Under the pieces are notes generated by a model, which saw only the letters and a program-made list of their open reading frames with translations, was not told the origin of the DNA and ran no database searches. Below, piece by piece: positions 18,067 to 27,797 of a stretch of DNA of 64,000 nucleotides. The position numbers and the translations under genes were made by a program. This DNA is from Gammaproteobacteria bacterium. Its GTDB lineage: Bacteria > Pseudomonadota > Gammaproteobacteria > JAJFKO01. Position 1 is the stretch's first letter. The number at the start of each line of letters is the position of its first letter. The stretch lies in the NCBI GenBank assembly GCA_028284465.1, contig JANQRR010000010.1, positions 85,738 to 149,737 of the forward strand. The letters run 5' to 3'.

Positions 18067-18627
18067 TTATTTCTTATCTTCTGGCAAGCACAAGAAATGC
18101 TCACGATAATAAGCTAATTCAGTGATCGAATCTTTGATATCTTCTAACGCTAAATGTTTTGAATCTTTATTAAAACCATCATAAATTTTCGGCGCCCAGC
18201 GCTGCGCTAAAATTTTTAATGTGCTGACATCCAGGTTGCGATAATGAAAAAACGTGGCGAGCTTAGGCATGTATTTAATTAAAAATCGCCTATCTTGACA
18301 AATCGTGTTGCCGCACATCGGTGACTTGCCTGGTTTGACGTATTGTTGTAAAAATTCCAATGTTTTAATTTCAGCTTCGGCTTCAGTGATTGTGCTTTGT
18401 TGAACTCTAGCAAGTAAACCCGATTTGGTGTGTTGTTCGGTATTCCATTTATCCATCGTTTGTAATAATGTGTGTGATTGTTTAATTGCCAACACTGGGC
18501 CTTCTGCTAAGATCTTCAGATCAGGATCGGTTACAATAGTAGCAATTTCAATAATTCGATTAACATCTAGATTTAAGCCGGTCATCTCTAGATCAAGCCA
18601 GACTAAATTATTCGCGCTTGGTTGCAT
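18067..18627 (-). CDS. orn: Oligoribonuclease
   Basis: DEDDh 3'-5' exonuclease that degrades RNA fragments of two to five nucleotides. 186 residues, against 181 in E. coli. Motif [10 protein letters not shown] holds the first Asp/Glu pair; [12 protein letters not shown] and the final [11 protein letters not shown] (His, Asp) complete the site. I chose the ATG at 18627 because GAGGAAATAAC precedes it; the upstream ATG would add 19 residues absent from the family. Confidence 0.95.
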   Translation of the reverse strand: MQPSANNLVWLDLEMTGLNLDVNRIIEIATIVTDPDLKILAEGPVLAIKQSHTLLQTMDKWNTEQHTKSGLLARVQQSTITEAEAEIKTLEFLQQYVKPGKSPMCGNTICQDRRFLIKYMPKLATFFHYRNLDVSTLKILAQRWAPKIYDGFNKDSKHLALEDIKDSITELAYYREHFLCLPEDKK

Positions 18628-18712
18628 GTTATTTCCTCGATGTATTAAGATGATATGTACTACGCTAATGATTTGTACATTCATGATACGTTGTTAACGC
18701 TTGGAGAACAAC

Positions 18713-19303
18713 ATGAACAATATGATTTGGGTAATAGTATTTACAGTGATCGCTTATTTGATCGGTTCGATTTCAAACGCTGTTGTTATTTGTAAAATTA
18801 TGAAATTGCCTGATCCACGGGAAAGTGGCTCGGGTAACCCTGGCGCTACCAATGTGTATCGCACTGGTAATCGCGCTGCCGCATTGCTGGTGTTAGTTGC
18901 TGATATTGCCAAAGGTTTAATTGCCATGTGGTTGGCGATGATCTTTGGGCTTAGTGGTTTAGGTTTAGGGCTTGTTGGTATTGCAGTGATCTTGGGACAT
19001 GCTTATCCTATATTTTTTAAATTTGAAGGTGGCAAAGGCGTTGCGACTGCGTTTGGTGTAGTGCTCGCATTATCATTATCATTAGCACTTATTACCGCAT
19101 TGATTTGGCTTATTACTGCGGCGATTTTTCGTTATGCTTCGCTGGCATCGATCTGCGCGGCAATTTCTGCCGTAGTATTTTCACTATTTTTTATTCCGCA
19201 ATACATTCTTGCAGTGCTGTTGATGGCGTTGATCATTGTTGCTCGGCATTATCAAAATATTAATCGGTTGATGTCAGGTACTGAAGATAAGATCAAGCTT
19301 TGA
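18713..19303 (+). CDS. plsY: Acyl-phosphate glycerol-3-phosphate acyltransferase PlsY
   Basis: Membrane enzyme transferring acyl from acyl-phosphate to glycerol-3-phosphate, the first step of phospholipid synthesis. 196 residues, five or more membrane helices. The three PlsY motifs are seen: GSGNPGATNVYRTG, LGHAYPIFFKFEGGKGVATAFG, and the C-terminal RHYQNINRLMSGTE. ATG at 18713 has GGAG 6 bases upstream; the TTG start at 18701 is less likely. Confidence 0.95.
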   Translation: MNNMIWVIVFTVIAYLIGSISNAVVICKIMKLPDPRESGSGNPGATNVYRTGNRAAALLVLVADIAKGLIAMWLAMIFGLSGLGLGLVGIAVILGHAYPIFFKFEGGKGVATAFGVVLALSLSLALITALIWLITAAIFRYASLASICAAISAVVFSLFFIPQYILAVLLMALIIVARHYQNINRLMSGTEDKIKL

Positions 19304-19316
19304 TAGTTTATTATGT

Positions 19317-19345
19317 TGGATCCCGCGGTCAAGCCGCGGGATCCA
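19317..19345. repeat. Perfect GC-rich palindrome between convergent genes
   Basis: Twelve-base perfect arms (TGGATCCCGCGG and CCGCGGGATCCA) around TCAAG, between the stops of plsY and the first giant protein gene. Type of palindrome often repeated in genomes of intracellular bacteria; it could also act as a terminator. Distinct in sequence from the other REP-like copies here. Confidence 0.75.
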
Positions 19346-19366
19346 GAACACACTCATGAAAAAAAT

Positions 19367-22300
19367 TCATCTTGTAGTTGCAGCCCTACTCCTAGATACA
19401 GCAGCTGTATGAGTGGTCGTCGCTGCTGAATTTGAGTGAGTTTGTGTTGGATTTGATGAACTACTCGCAGCTGGAGTTGTTGCTTTTTGTTGGCTACCAA
19501 TCCAAAAAGTAAAAGCACGTGTTCTAGGTTGAGATGGCTTACTTGATTGCTTCCTATGGGCACCAAAGAATAATGATGAAAAACCTCTAGCTCTTGCGCC
19601 TTTGGCACTATCATTATTAACAACAACTTTACTTTCACTTGCAACATTAACTCTTTCAGCAATCAACCCTTTAAATTCTAAATACTTTTCAATTCGCTGA
19701 TAAGCTTGCTTTGCTCGAAGTCCATGGAGAGTTTCTTCAGTTAATGCTTCGCTTGTTTCTTTACCTTTCCCTTCGCCTTGAATTGCATATTGTCCTCTAA
19801 AGCCTTCTAAAGTTAAAGCAGCAAACTCAGTATCGTTAATGTTCAACTGACGTTTATCATTTGAATCAACTTTAAAATGACTATCGATGGCTTTAAGTTG
19901 AGTAGAATCTAAAAGCTTCCACAGCGTATTATCACGAAGAATTTCTAACGCCATTTCCGTACTGCTTTTTGCTAAAGTCAACAGATTTGCTGTATGTAAA
20001 AATTCTGCATGTTGTTGTTGGTTGTCTGAAAATTCTTGTGCCTTTTGTTTTAATATATCAAACTGCCGTCGATGAACAGCTTCTCTTAGTTGCACTAAAG
20101 GCAATAACTGCACTTCAGCCATTTGTATCCTTAAGAATTCAATGTCATTTTTAACATTGGATTCTTTTGATAATACTTCATACGCTTCTTCGATTTCTGC
20201 CGCAGAAGCGCCTTGTGGCAATTGTAATTGTTGATAATACGGTTTATAGCTTTCGTCACTTAATAAAGCACAATGCTGTTGCTCTATTCTTTTTAATTGC
20301 GGGAGTTCAACCTGTTCAAGATATGATGGTTGAGTTGTTGATAATAGTATCGCGGCTTCTGCATTAGCATTCATTGATTCTATAGCTAACAGTAATATAT
20401 CACTATTATTCCCTGTTTGTCCCAGAAACTCTTTTGGATAAGCTGCTAATAATTTTGCTTTTTCGTATTTAGATAAGTTAGTACTTTCAGTCGATAGTAG
20501 CAGTGATTTTGCTTTTTCAAAAGACTTTAACGCCTCTTGGAAATTTAACCACTTACTAACATCAACTCCTTTTTCGCTTATGGATTCAAGAGTTTCTTTC
20601 GATAACTCTGATGCAAGTAATGGCATCTTAAGCACATTGGCTGCATTATCACGATTCGAGCACACAATTTCATGTAACGTTGTAGGCTTTTCACCACCTG
20701 TTAAAAATTGACGGAAAACATTATTACCAGCATGTTTCTCTAAAATTTCTTTCATACTATTTGATTGCGTGCTCACCATTTGCAAGGTCACGCTCTCTGT
20801 AAAAAGTAATATTGCAAGTTCAACATTATTCTTTGCGTGATTGATAAATACTTGTATACGGTCTCTAATCATATTTTTTAAGTGTTCACCATATTGTATC
20901 ATTGCAGAAGGTGACCATAATTTTTGAATTATTGTTAATGTTTCATGATCGGTGAACATACCCACTTTATTTTCGATTACTAATTTAATGATTTTTTCAG
21001 CTATTGTATTATTTGTATCTCCTGCCCTCTGAAGTAAGTCAGCAAGCCTTGCCTTATAGAGTGGTATATTTCTAAGAAATCTATGATGCGCGACCACTAT
21101 ATCATAAAAATCTTCATCACTAAGCACCTGATCTTCTTGTGCTACTTGAGAGAAATAAACCATAGCTTCTGGGCCATTCCTAGGTCCCTTAAGCATCTGA
21201 ATAATAAGGTTGTTTTTTAAGAAATTTGAATCACCTGTATTTTCTGCTATAGCAAGCGCTAATGTAATTTTATTACCGCTGAGCAAATGCCCTAAATCAT
21301 ACTGTAGTAGTTCAGTAAAGAAAATAGCATCATTTTTTGCAACTTCATCTAAGCTTTTACCTGATTTTTTCAGATTATTACGTACATACTGCTCAATAGA
21401 CTGTTTACTTTTATAACTTCCTCTTATAGTTTGTTTGATCTGCTCATCACTTAATACTATTCCAACTTTTTGCTTCGCTTCAGCTCCAGCTTCACTTGTA
21501 GCGCCACTTCTTGCTTTACGCTGCTGCAAATGACGTTGCTGGAATTTTTCTCGACGTTGCTGGAATTCTTCTCTGATTTTCTGCTGTTTTTCTTCTTTAG
21601 TTAGAACTTGAACTCCTGCAGTTCTTATAAGATATGGATGATGCTTAAGTAATACTTGATCAAAATCTTCATTACCAGCATGTTTCTTGATAATGCTAGT
21701 AATACTTTGAGAATTTATCAAAATATTTGTTATGTTATCATCTAATAAAAAAGCTTTTGCAGCATCATCTGACTCTAAAGCAAGTTGTGAATACACATTC
21801 TCTTTTTGTGAAAATAAATCTTGCGATTGCAGAGTTGCTAATAATTTTTCGTTGAATGCATCAGCATGACTTATCAAAAAGGTCTCTTTTGCTTTAAGAA
21901 TTGCAGCTTCATCACCTTCATCTGCAAATGCTTTTTTAAATAAATCAAGATCACTGATCAACAGTATTGCAGCTTTTTGTTTGCTTTCTGCGATTTTTTG
22001 CCTACTTCCTGAATCAACTCCATCATTTTCAGATTCTGCTAAATTACGTAAGCTTTTTGCTATCGTATCCAAATTTGCTTCATACCGTTCTAAAAAAACT
22101 TTAAAACCTTGTTCACTTAACTCAGTCAGCAAAAATCCATTTTCGGCAAAGTGAGGTCCGATTTCTTCTATCTCTTGCAAATGATCTGCAAATAGAAAAT
22201 CAACGGGGCCACCGTCACCATTGAGGCTAGTTTGAGTTCCAGCTGCTGGAACAGCTGCCCTGGCAGAAACACTAGAATCACGTTTGAATAGCCTCCAGTT

Positions 22301-22924
22301 TTTTATACTGCCGAATTTTTGCTTTATAGTTTCATAAAAACTACTGCCATCATTGGTTACACCAGAATGCTTAGCAAATATCTTGACAAACCATCCTGCA
22401 CGCTGCCATTTTTTTTCATTATCAGCATTAGAAAATAATTTGTCTGAGGCTAATACTTTTTTTGCAACTGTAGAACAGTTTAATGCTTGTTGCATTAAAA
22501 CATCCCATGCATTTTCGTTTTCAGCTGCTGCTTTTTCAACTGTTTTCCAATATTTACTAAGAAAATTAAATTGTTTTGCAGCATGCTCTCCACAAACTGC
22601 AACCAATTGCTCAGCAGGATATGATTGTCGAAGTTTTTCGTCTGATAATAGCCTATTAGCAGCATCAGTATCATGAGCTAAATCTATTAAAGAGATCTCT
22701 CCCTTTTGTAAATTTCTTGATAAGGTACGTCTAAATCTAATTTCGTCTAAATGCGCATCTACAATTGTGAATTTATCTTCATGACTAATTCTTTTATTAA
22801 TTCTCTTCTTTGAAAGAATATAGTTTGCTAAACTTGGTGATCGCTTGCCAATATCCTCATAAGGAACTGATGCAGGCGTTACTAACATACGAACTCGCCA
22901 GTATAAGCGTTGTAAAGCATCCAT
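19367..22924 (-). CDS. Giant helical protein A, paralogue of the upstream neighbour; candidate effector
   Basis: Not recognised as a known family. 1185 residues, almost entirely helical, Lys/Glu/Gln/Leu-rich, without a signal peptide. Regions align with protein B (23112-26384): N-terminus LYWRVRML; the segment SFYETIKQKFGSIKNWRLF; and the string LLISDLDLFKKAF. Helical repeats of the type IL-x-KHAGN-x-x-F occur at least twice. Near residue 900 is a J-domain-like start (GASAAEIEEAYEVL) lacking HPD. The C-terminus has one copy of a module (ILRDNTLWKLL, HFKVDSNDK, YQRIEKYLEFK) and a Ser/Thr-rich tail ending RSRAATTR. I start at 22924 because AGGAG precedes that ATG and the N-terminus then matches protein B. 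Large size, tandem paralogy and disordered tail suit a secreted effector; this is inference. Confidence 0.8.
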   Translation of the reverse strand: MDALQRLYWRVRMLVTPASVPYEDIGKRSPSLANYILSKKRINKRISHEDKFTIVDAHLDEIRFRRTLSRNLQKGEISLIDLAHDTDAANRLLSDEKLRQSYPAEQLVAVCGEHAAKQFNFLSKYWKTVEKAAAENENAWDVLMQQALNCSTVAKKVLASDKLFSNADNEKKWQRAGWFVKIFAKHSGVTNDGSSFYETIKQKFGSIKNWRLFKRDSSVSARAAVPAAGTQTSLNGDGGPVDFLFADHLQEIEEIGPHFAENGFLLTELSEQGFKVFLERYEANLDTIAKSLRNLAESENDGVDSGSRQKIAESKQKAAILLISDLDLFKKAFADEGDEAAILKAKETFLISHADAFNEKLLATLQSQDLFSQKENVYSQLALESDDAAKAFLLDDNITNILINSQSITSIIKKHAGNEDFDQVLLKHHPYLIRTAGVQVLTKEEKQQKIREEFQQRREKFQQRHLQQRKARSGATSEAGAEAKQKVGIVLSDEQIKQTIRGSYKSKQSIEQYVRNNLKKSGKSLDEVAKNDAIFFTELLQYDLGHLLSGNKITLALAIAENTGDSNFLKNNLIIQMLKGPRNGPEAMVYFSQVAQEDQVLSDEDFYDIVVAHHRFLRNIPLYKARLADLLQRAGDTNNTIAEKIIKLVIENKVGMFTDHETLTIIQKLWSPSAMIQYGEHLKNMIRDRIQVFINHAKNNVELAILLFTESVTLQMVSTQSNSMKEILEKHAGNNVFRQFLTGGEKPTTLHEIVCSNRDNAANVLKMPLLASELSKETLESISEKGVDVSKWLNFQEALKSFEKAKSLLLSTESTNLSKYEKAKLLAAYPKEFLGQTGNNSDILLLAIESMNANAEAAILLSTTQPSYLEQVELPQLKRIEQQHCALLSDESYKPYYQQLQLPQGASAAEIEEAYEVLSKESNVKNDIEFLRIQMAEVQLLPLVQLREAVHRRQFDILKQKAQEFSDNQQQHAEFLHTANLLTLAKSSTEMALEILRDNTLWKLLDSTQLKAIDSHFKVDSNDKRQLNINDTEFAALTLEGFRGQYAIQGEGKGKETSEALTEETLHGLRAKQAYQRIEKYLEFKGLIAERVNVASESKVVVNNDSAKGARARGFSSLFFGAHRKQSSKPSQPRTRAFTFWIGSQQKATTPAASSSSNPTQTHSNSAATTTHTAAVSRSRAATTR

Positions 22925-23111
22925 GATTGACTCTCCTGTCTTATAAAACCCTCTTTTATTTTTCATTGAGACCAAGGGCTGTTATGTTCTATTTATTCAG
23001 CTTCAATGCTGCGTCACTTAGAAGTATAGTCATAGAATTCTTAAAATAAACTTAACAGTCTGATATTTGAACAGGCGCAGAACCGTATGTTCTTTATCTA
23101 AACACTCAACT

Positions 23112-26100
23112 TCATCCATGGGATGATGGCTGTATAGCGCTAGAAGTTACTGATGTTCCAGGATCTTGACCAGTCGATGGTGTTGTTGATTGCGGTTCTG
23201 CACTCGGTGGCAGCGGCGCTGGCTCTTGAGGTGGAGGTGGCCATTTACCAACAATCCGCTTTGTTAGTTTTTTTTGCTGCTGTTGCGGTCGTCTCGCAAC
23301 ATGAGATTCTCTTTGAGAACCTGCTGCTCCAGTGTTTCCACTAGTCGATGTTGCAACATCTTGTACCGAAACTGGCAGCGGCGGCGGTGGCTCCGTAGGT
23401 GGTTCGAAATTAAATTGTTGCTTCGGTTGTTTCACAGTATGAGAACCTTCTTGAGAACTCGATGGTCCCGTAGTTTGACTAGTCGATGGTATTGATGGCT
23501 CTCCTCGTTGCTTCAGAGCTGGAATCCTTCGTTTTGAAATTGGTGGTGGTGGCGGTGGTTTCTTAGGTGGTACAGGTGGAACTCTAACTCCCCTTTTGGA
23601 ATCTTTTACTGATGGTGTTTGTGAAGATTGAGGTAGTGGTTCGAAAACTACTCTCTTACGTTCAATATAGGCTCTTGCTACTGCTTGTTTAAATTCTAAT
23701 ATTTTTTCTACCCGCTGATAAGCTGCAGATTTTTCAGTTTTGTTTTTACCGTCATTTTTACTTTTACCTTTACTATTTCGTTTAGGTAAAAATCGAAGGC
23801 TCATCCGTTGATATGTTGATCCTTTTTGCAATTTCTTTTCCGGGTTGCTATATTTTTCTTTAAGTACCTGCAAAGTAACGGGGTTATCTTCACTAAAACC
23901 TAATCGAAACGTATCATTTTCATCAATTTTAAAATACTCCCCAATTTGTTTAATTTGTTGTGGTGTCAGTAATCGAAATTGCTCTTCATCTCTTAAGATT
24001 GCTGTAGCATTTTCAATTCCACTCTTAACGATAAGTACCACTATTACCAACTGCTTGAATTCTAACAAACTTTTCATTCGTTCGTAAATTTCAATTAATG
24101 GAACATCATCTTTTTCTTTACCTTTAGCGTTCTTCGAGTTTTCATATTTTTTCTCAAGCGCTTCCAAAGTAACAAACTCGTTATCTTCAAAACCTAGCTG
24201 ATGTTTATCAGCTGGGTCAATTTTATAATGGACATCAATTTCGTTAATTTGCTCACGACTCATAAGGTGACATAATGTTTCGTCTTGCAAAATTTCCATA
24301 GCGGGTTCAAGCCCTTTTTTAGCCAGCTTTGTCACTTCTCCCGTGTATGGAAATTCATTATGGATATGCACTGAATATGGCCAATTTGATCCTTGTTGTT
24401 TACATTGCATAAAGGATCGCGCTTCTTTTTTAAACATAAAAAGTTGCTCCCGGTAAACTTTTTGATCTTCATCTTTCTTTATTTTTTTCTTTCCCTTATT
24501 CTTACCTTTAATCTTTTGTTTCTTTCCTTTCTGCCTTTGTTGCTTCAATTCTATTGACTGTGATTCTTTTATAGGTTGAAGTTTAACTTTAGCCAGTCGT
24601 AAAACTTCGTTAAAATTCTCGGTAACCGTTTCACCATGATTTTCTGCAACATACTGCTTGATTTCGTGTAATTCAAGATTGTTAAGTCGTTTATTGAATA
24701 ATGTTCCATATAATCTAATTATTTTTTTCCTGGCTTGTGATAGTTCATTATTATCTACTGGCAACAAACTTTCTATATTTTGTTTCACGAAACCCGCTTT
24801 CTTCCTCTCATCGACGACATATTGCAACCGCATCATCAAGGGAATGTATCTAACAGCTTCTATGGGCAATGTGAATATAAAGCCAAAAGAACTTTCCCTT
24901 TTATTAAATAAAGTTTTTATTCTACAAATATTTTGAGTGTCTTCCAATAAACTTATTATAAAGTCTTTATTATTCTTATGATTTATCATAATATTAATAA
25001 AATACTTGTTACTGATCAGCATCGATATCATAATCTTGCTCAAAAAGTATTTGGCTGCTTTAAGAAATTCTAATGCAAGTTCAGCGTATGCACCTCCTCC
25101 TGCTGCTTGCAGAACACCATATGCTGACTCAGTTACTTTTTTACGATATCTCTTCAGCAAATCAAACTTTTCTTTTGTTGTTTTGCCTGAAAATGCATGT
25201 TCGAATAATCTATAGTCACTAATTAATAACACCATTACTTGATCTGAGAGGCCCCTATCAATTTCGTTTTCTTCATTCGGTTCAGCTAATGCATACAGTT
25301 TATCCGCAATTATTGTTAGCTTATTCTCATATAGATCTACAAGCTTAACTAAATTAGCTGGCGTAGCTTGAGCAAGTAAGAAAGCATTCTTAATAAAAGG
25401 ATCAGAAAGTACATCATAGTTTTCTATAAAAAAATTAACCGGATCAAGTTGTACTGTTTCTCTTGAGTCAATTAATGAAGTAGATGAAGAAGTCGATGGC
25501 TCAGGTCCTAATGGATCAGATGGTTCAGGCGGCAGAGCAAACTCATTATACACTCTAAACCGCTGCTCTATAGGCCCAAATATCTTTTTGATAGAATTAT
25601 AAAAACTTAGACCTTTTTTAGTTTCACTCGAATGCTGTACCAATATCTCAATAATACTGGACAGATCAAGCTTTCCATAGTTTGAGTTTAACAATAACTT
25701 CGATTCAAATACCCTTATTGCAATTTCAGGATACTCTAAAGCTGCTTGTTTTAAACAATTCCATGCTTCTAAGTATCTTGCCGCATTAACTATTACTTCT
25801 TGCCAATACAATTCAGTATAAGAAATCTCTTCATCATCATGATATTTTACATAAACCTTTACTACTTCTTCAGGAGAAAGCAATTTATACATTTCACTAT
25901 CAGGGTTAAATAGCTCTTCAGCATGTTCCGAAATATCAGTTAAAGTTTCTAATAATAAGCCGCTCTGCCTTAGTTCTTTAAATACTGTTTTTATAAACTC
26001 TAGATCATCTTGATATTGAAAAACAACGTCATGTCTTTCAGCATCACTCAACGATGAACAAACTTTTTTTCGCGATATAAATTGAGTAGCTAGTTGCTTA

Positions 26101-26384
26101 TTCAGTTTGGAAAATTCTATAATTTTATTATTCGACAGAGTCTCTAAAGACATATTGCTACGCTCTAGATTTTCGAGCAATACTTTTATAAAATCCGGTT
26201 CAGCTTTATATTTAGTAAGAATGCTACATATTTGATCATGATTAAGTAAGGAACGAATCTTTGGCCGTGATGTGATTAACGCCGCTAAACGCTTATCTTT
26301 TTTAGCAAGCTCAACAATCTTACTACGTTGAATTGCTTTTGGTCTAGATAATAAACGTGACTTCCAATACAGGTATAACTTCAT
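23112..26384 (-). CDS. Giant helical protein B with repeat modules and proline-rich tail; candidate effector
   Basis: Unrecognised, 1090 residues, paralogue of protein A downstream. N-terminal helical half has SFYNSIKKIFGPIEQ and LLISDYRLFEHAF, aligning with protein A. Around 610-650 is a Lys-rich stretch (KGKKQKIKGKNKGKKKIKK), a possible nuclear-targeting or RNA-binding patch. Two copies of the module follow (ILQDETLCHLM...HYKIDPADK...LEFKQLV, then ILRDEEQFRLL...YFKIDENDT...LEFKQAV). The last 180 residues are three proline-rich blocks (VPPVPPKKPPPPPP, PPTEPPPPLPV, WPPPPQEPAPLPP) separated by Ser/Thr/Gln linkers. Polyproline of this kind binds profilin, SH3 or EVH1 domains in eukaryotes. No signal peptide. 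Confidence 0.8.
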   Translation of the reverse strand: MKLYLYWKSRLLSRPKAIQRSKIVELAKKDKRLAALITSRPKIRSLLNHDQICSILTKYKAEPDFIKVLLENLERSNMSLETLSNNKIIEFSKLNKQLATQFISRKKVCSSLSDAERHDVVFQYQDDLEFIKTVFKELRQSGLLLETLTDISEHAEELFNPDSEMYKLLSPEEVVKVYVKYHDDEEISYTELYWQEVIVNAARYLEAWNCLKQAALEYPEIAIRVFESKLLLNSNYGKLDLSSIIEILVQHSSETKKGLSFYNSIKKIFGPIEQRFRVYNEFALPPEPSDPLGPEPSTSSSTSLIDSRETVQLDPVNFFIENYDVLSDPFIKNAFLLAQATPANLVKLVDLYENKLTIIADKLYALAEPNEENEIDRGLSDQVMVLLISDYRLFEHAFSGKTTKEKFDLLKRYRKKVTESAYGVLQAAGGGAYAELALEFLKAAKYFLSKIMISMLISNKYFINIMINHKNNKDFIISLLEDTQNICRIKTLFNKRESSFGFIFTLPIEAVRYIPLMMRLQYVVDERKKAGFVKQNIESLLPVDNNELSQARKKIIRLYGTLFNKRLNNLELHEIKQYVAENHGETVTENFNEVLRLAKVKLQPIKESQSIELKQQRQKGKKQKIKGKNKGKKKIKKDEDQKVYREQLFMFKKEARSFMQCKQQGSNWPYSVHIHNEFPYTGEVTKLAKKGLEPAMEILQDETLCHLMSREQINEIDVHYKIDPADKHQLGFEDNEFVTLEALEKKYENSKNAKGKEKDDVPLIEIYERMKSLLEFKQLVIVVLIVKSGIENATAILRDEEQFRLLTPQQIKQIGEYFKIDENDTFRLGFSEDNPVTLQVLKEKYSNPEKKLQKGSTYQRMSLRFLPKRNSKGKSKNDGKNKTEKSAAYQRVEKILEFKQAVARAYIERKRVVFEPLPQSSQTPSVKDSKRGVRVPPVPPKKPPPPPPISKRRIPALKQRGEPSIPSTSQTTGPSSSQEGSHTVKQPKQQFNFEPPTEPPPPLPVSVQDVATSTSGNTGAAGSQRESHVARRPQQQQKKLTKRIVGKWPPPPQEPAPLPPSAEPQSTTPSTGQDPGTSVTSSAIQPSSHG
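23115..23650 (-). repeat. Three-fold degenerate repeat encoding proline-rich blocks of protein B
   Basis: The 3' end of the gene encodes three units of about 50-55 residues, each a polyproline block followed by a Ser/Thr/Gln-rich linker with a SSQ/GSQ-x-x-SH string and a Gln-rich run. DNA similarity between linkers (GAGAAC, CTAGTCGATG strings recur) suggests duplication. Confidence 0.55.
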
Positions 26385-26562
26385 GTCTAAGTTCTCCTAT
26401 CCATGCTCAATGCAGTATTATACATCATAATTGAACAAATAATAAGCGAAATTGGAAAAATTCAGTAATAACGTAAATCTTCCATTGGATCATCTACTTA
26501 AGACGCCAACAATTGATATTTATTTTTATACGCTAATAAGCTTTTCTCGCTATCTAACAGAA

Positions 26563-26648
26563 AATGGCAATTCTGCCAAAAGTACATGCCAAAAAGTGGC
26601 AAATTTGCCAAAAGTACGTGCCTAAAAATGGCAGCATTGCCTAAAATC
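26563..26648. repeat. Short tandem repeat, about 2.5 units of 32-33 bases
   Basis: Each unit reads ATGGCAATTCTGCC / AAAAGTACATGCC-like with internal TGGCA...TGCCA complementarity; units start near 26563, 26594 and 26628. The last partial unit includes the end of tsaD. It lies in the 255-base gap between protein B and tsaD, where I see nothing else. Confidence 0.6.
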
Positions 26649-27654
26649 GGGGGATCGTTTCCATATGCCAGCGCGGATATACCTTAATGCTTAAGTCATC
26701 ATGCTGGCCATGTTGCAAACGTTGATAGCCGGCATACGCAATCATTGCGCCATTGTCAGTGCAAAATTCCAAACGTGGATAATATAATTGAACAGATTCT
26801 TTTTCAGCCATGGTTTGCAGAGCTTGACGTAAAGCTTGATTAGCGCCAACTCCGCCAGCAACCACTAAATTTTGCAATCCAGTTTGTTGCAACGCCCGAC
26901 GACACTTAATCACTAAGGTTGCTACTACCGCATCTTCAAACGCTCGAGCAATGTCAGCACGTGCTTGCTGATCTTGAGTTGACTTATGCCAAGTATTGAC
27001 CGTAAACGTTTTTAAACCACTGAAACTAAAATCCAAGCCAGGACGATCAGTCATCGGGCGCGGAAAATGATAACGTTGCGGATCACCTTGGCTAGCAAGT
27101 TTAGCAACTTCAGGCCCCCCCGGATAAGCTAAGCCCAACAGACGAGCAACTTTATCGAAAGCTTCGCCCGCTGCATCATCAACTGATTGGCCTAATAACG
27201 TATATTTGCCTATGGCATCAACCTGGATCAATTGGGTATGTCCACCGGATACCAATAGAGCAATGAATGGCAATGGCGGTGGTGTGGCTTCAAGCATCAC
27301 TGCTAATAAATGCCCTTCCATATGATGCACGCCAACGCTTGGAATAGATAAAGCCCAACCTAAACTGCGACCGACACAAGCTCCCACCAGCAAAGCACCT
27401 ATTAACCCTGGCCCTGCGGTATATGCAATACCATCAAGCTGTTGCAGCTTGAGATCCGCTGCTGCCAAGGTTTGTTGGATCAATGGCACAATGCGACGTT
27501 GATGATCGCGTGACGCCAATTCAGGCACCACACCACCGTATTGCGCGTGCAACTCAACTTGGCTATGCAACGCATGCGCCAATAAGCCGGCTTGGCTGTC
27601 ATAGACTGCTATGCCGGTTTCATCACAAGAAGTTTCAATACCTAATACTCGCAT
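26641..27654 (-). CDS. tsaD: tRNA threonylcarbamoyladenosine transferase TsaD
   Basis: Makes the t6A37 modification on ANN-decoding tRNAs, with TsaB, TsaC and TsaE. 337 residues, the same as E. coli. N-terminal [14 protein letters not shown], the metal-binding [27 protein letters not shown]-like [10 protein letters not shown], and [12 protein letters not shown] are family hallmarks. I use the ATG at 27654, because the longer reading adds 26 residues absent from the family. It is divergent from rpsU, the standard gammaproteobacterial arrangement. Confidence 0.97.
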   Translation of the reverse strand: MRVLGIETSCDETGIAVYDSQAGLLAHALHSQVELHAQYGGVVPELASRDHQRRIVPLIQQTLAAADLKLQQLDGIAYTAGPGLIGALLVGACVGRSLGWALSIPSVGVHHMEGHLLAVMLEATPPPLPFIALLVSGGHTQLIQVDAIGKYTLLGQSVDDAAGEAFDKVARLLGLAYPGGPEVAKLASQGDPQRYHFPRPMTDRPGLDFSFSGLKTFTVNTWHKSTQDQQARADIARAFEDAVVATLVIKCRRALQQTGLQNLVVAGGVGANQALRQALQTMAEKESVQLYYPRLEFCTDNGAMIAYAGYQRLQHGQHDDLSIKVYPRWHMETIPRF

Positions 27655-27708
27655 GCTGTCAATTATAACGAAAATTGGTAAAATGTTTACATAAACTGCC
27701 TCAGCTGC

Positions 27709-27737
27709 TTGCACTAGTAACGATTTAGGCATAGAAT
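27709..27737 (+). promoter_or_regulatory. Promoter of the rpsU-dnaG-rpoD operon
   Basis: TTGCAC (27709-27714), 17-base spacer, TAGAAT (27732-27737), about 60 bases before rpsU. AGGAG follows at 27779-27783, 14 bases before the ATG, an unusually long distance. Confidence 0.55.
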
Positions 27738-27797
27738 TCGCCGCTTGAGCACTTTTTTATTGCTTCATCAACACTTACAGGAGAGCAACGTTAGCTT

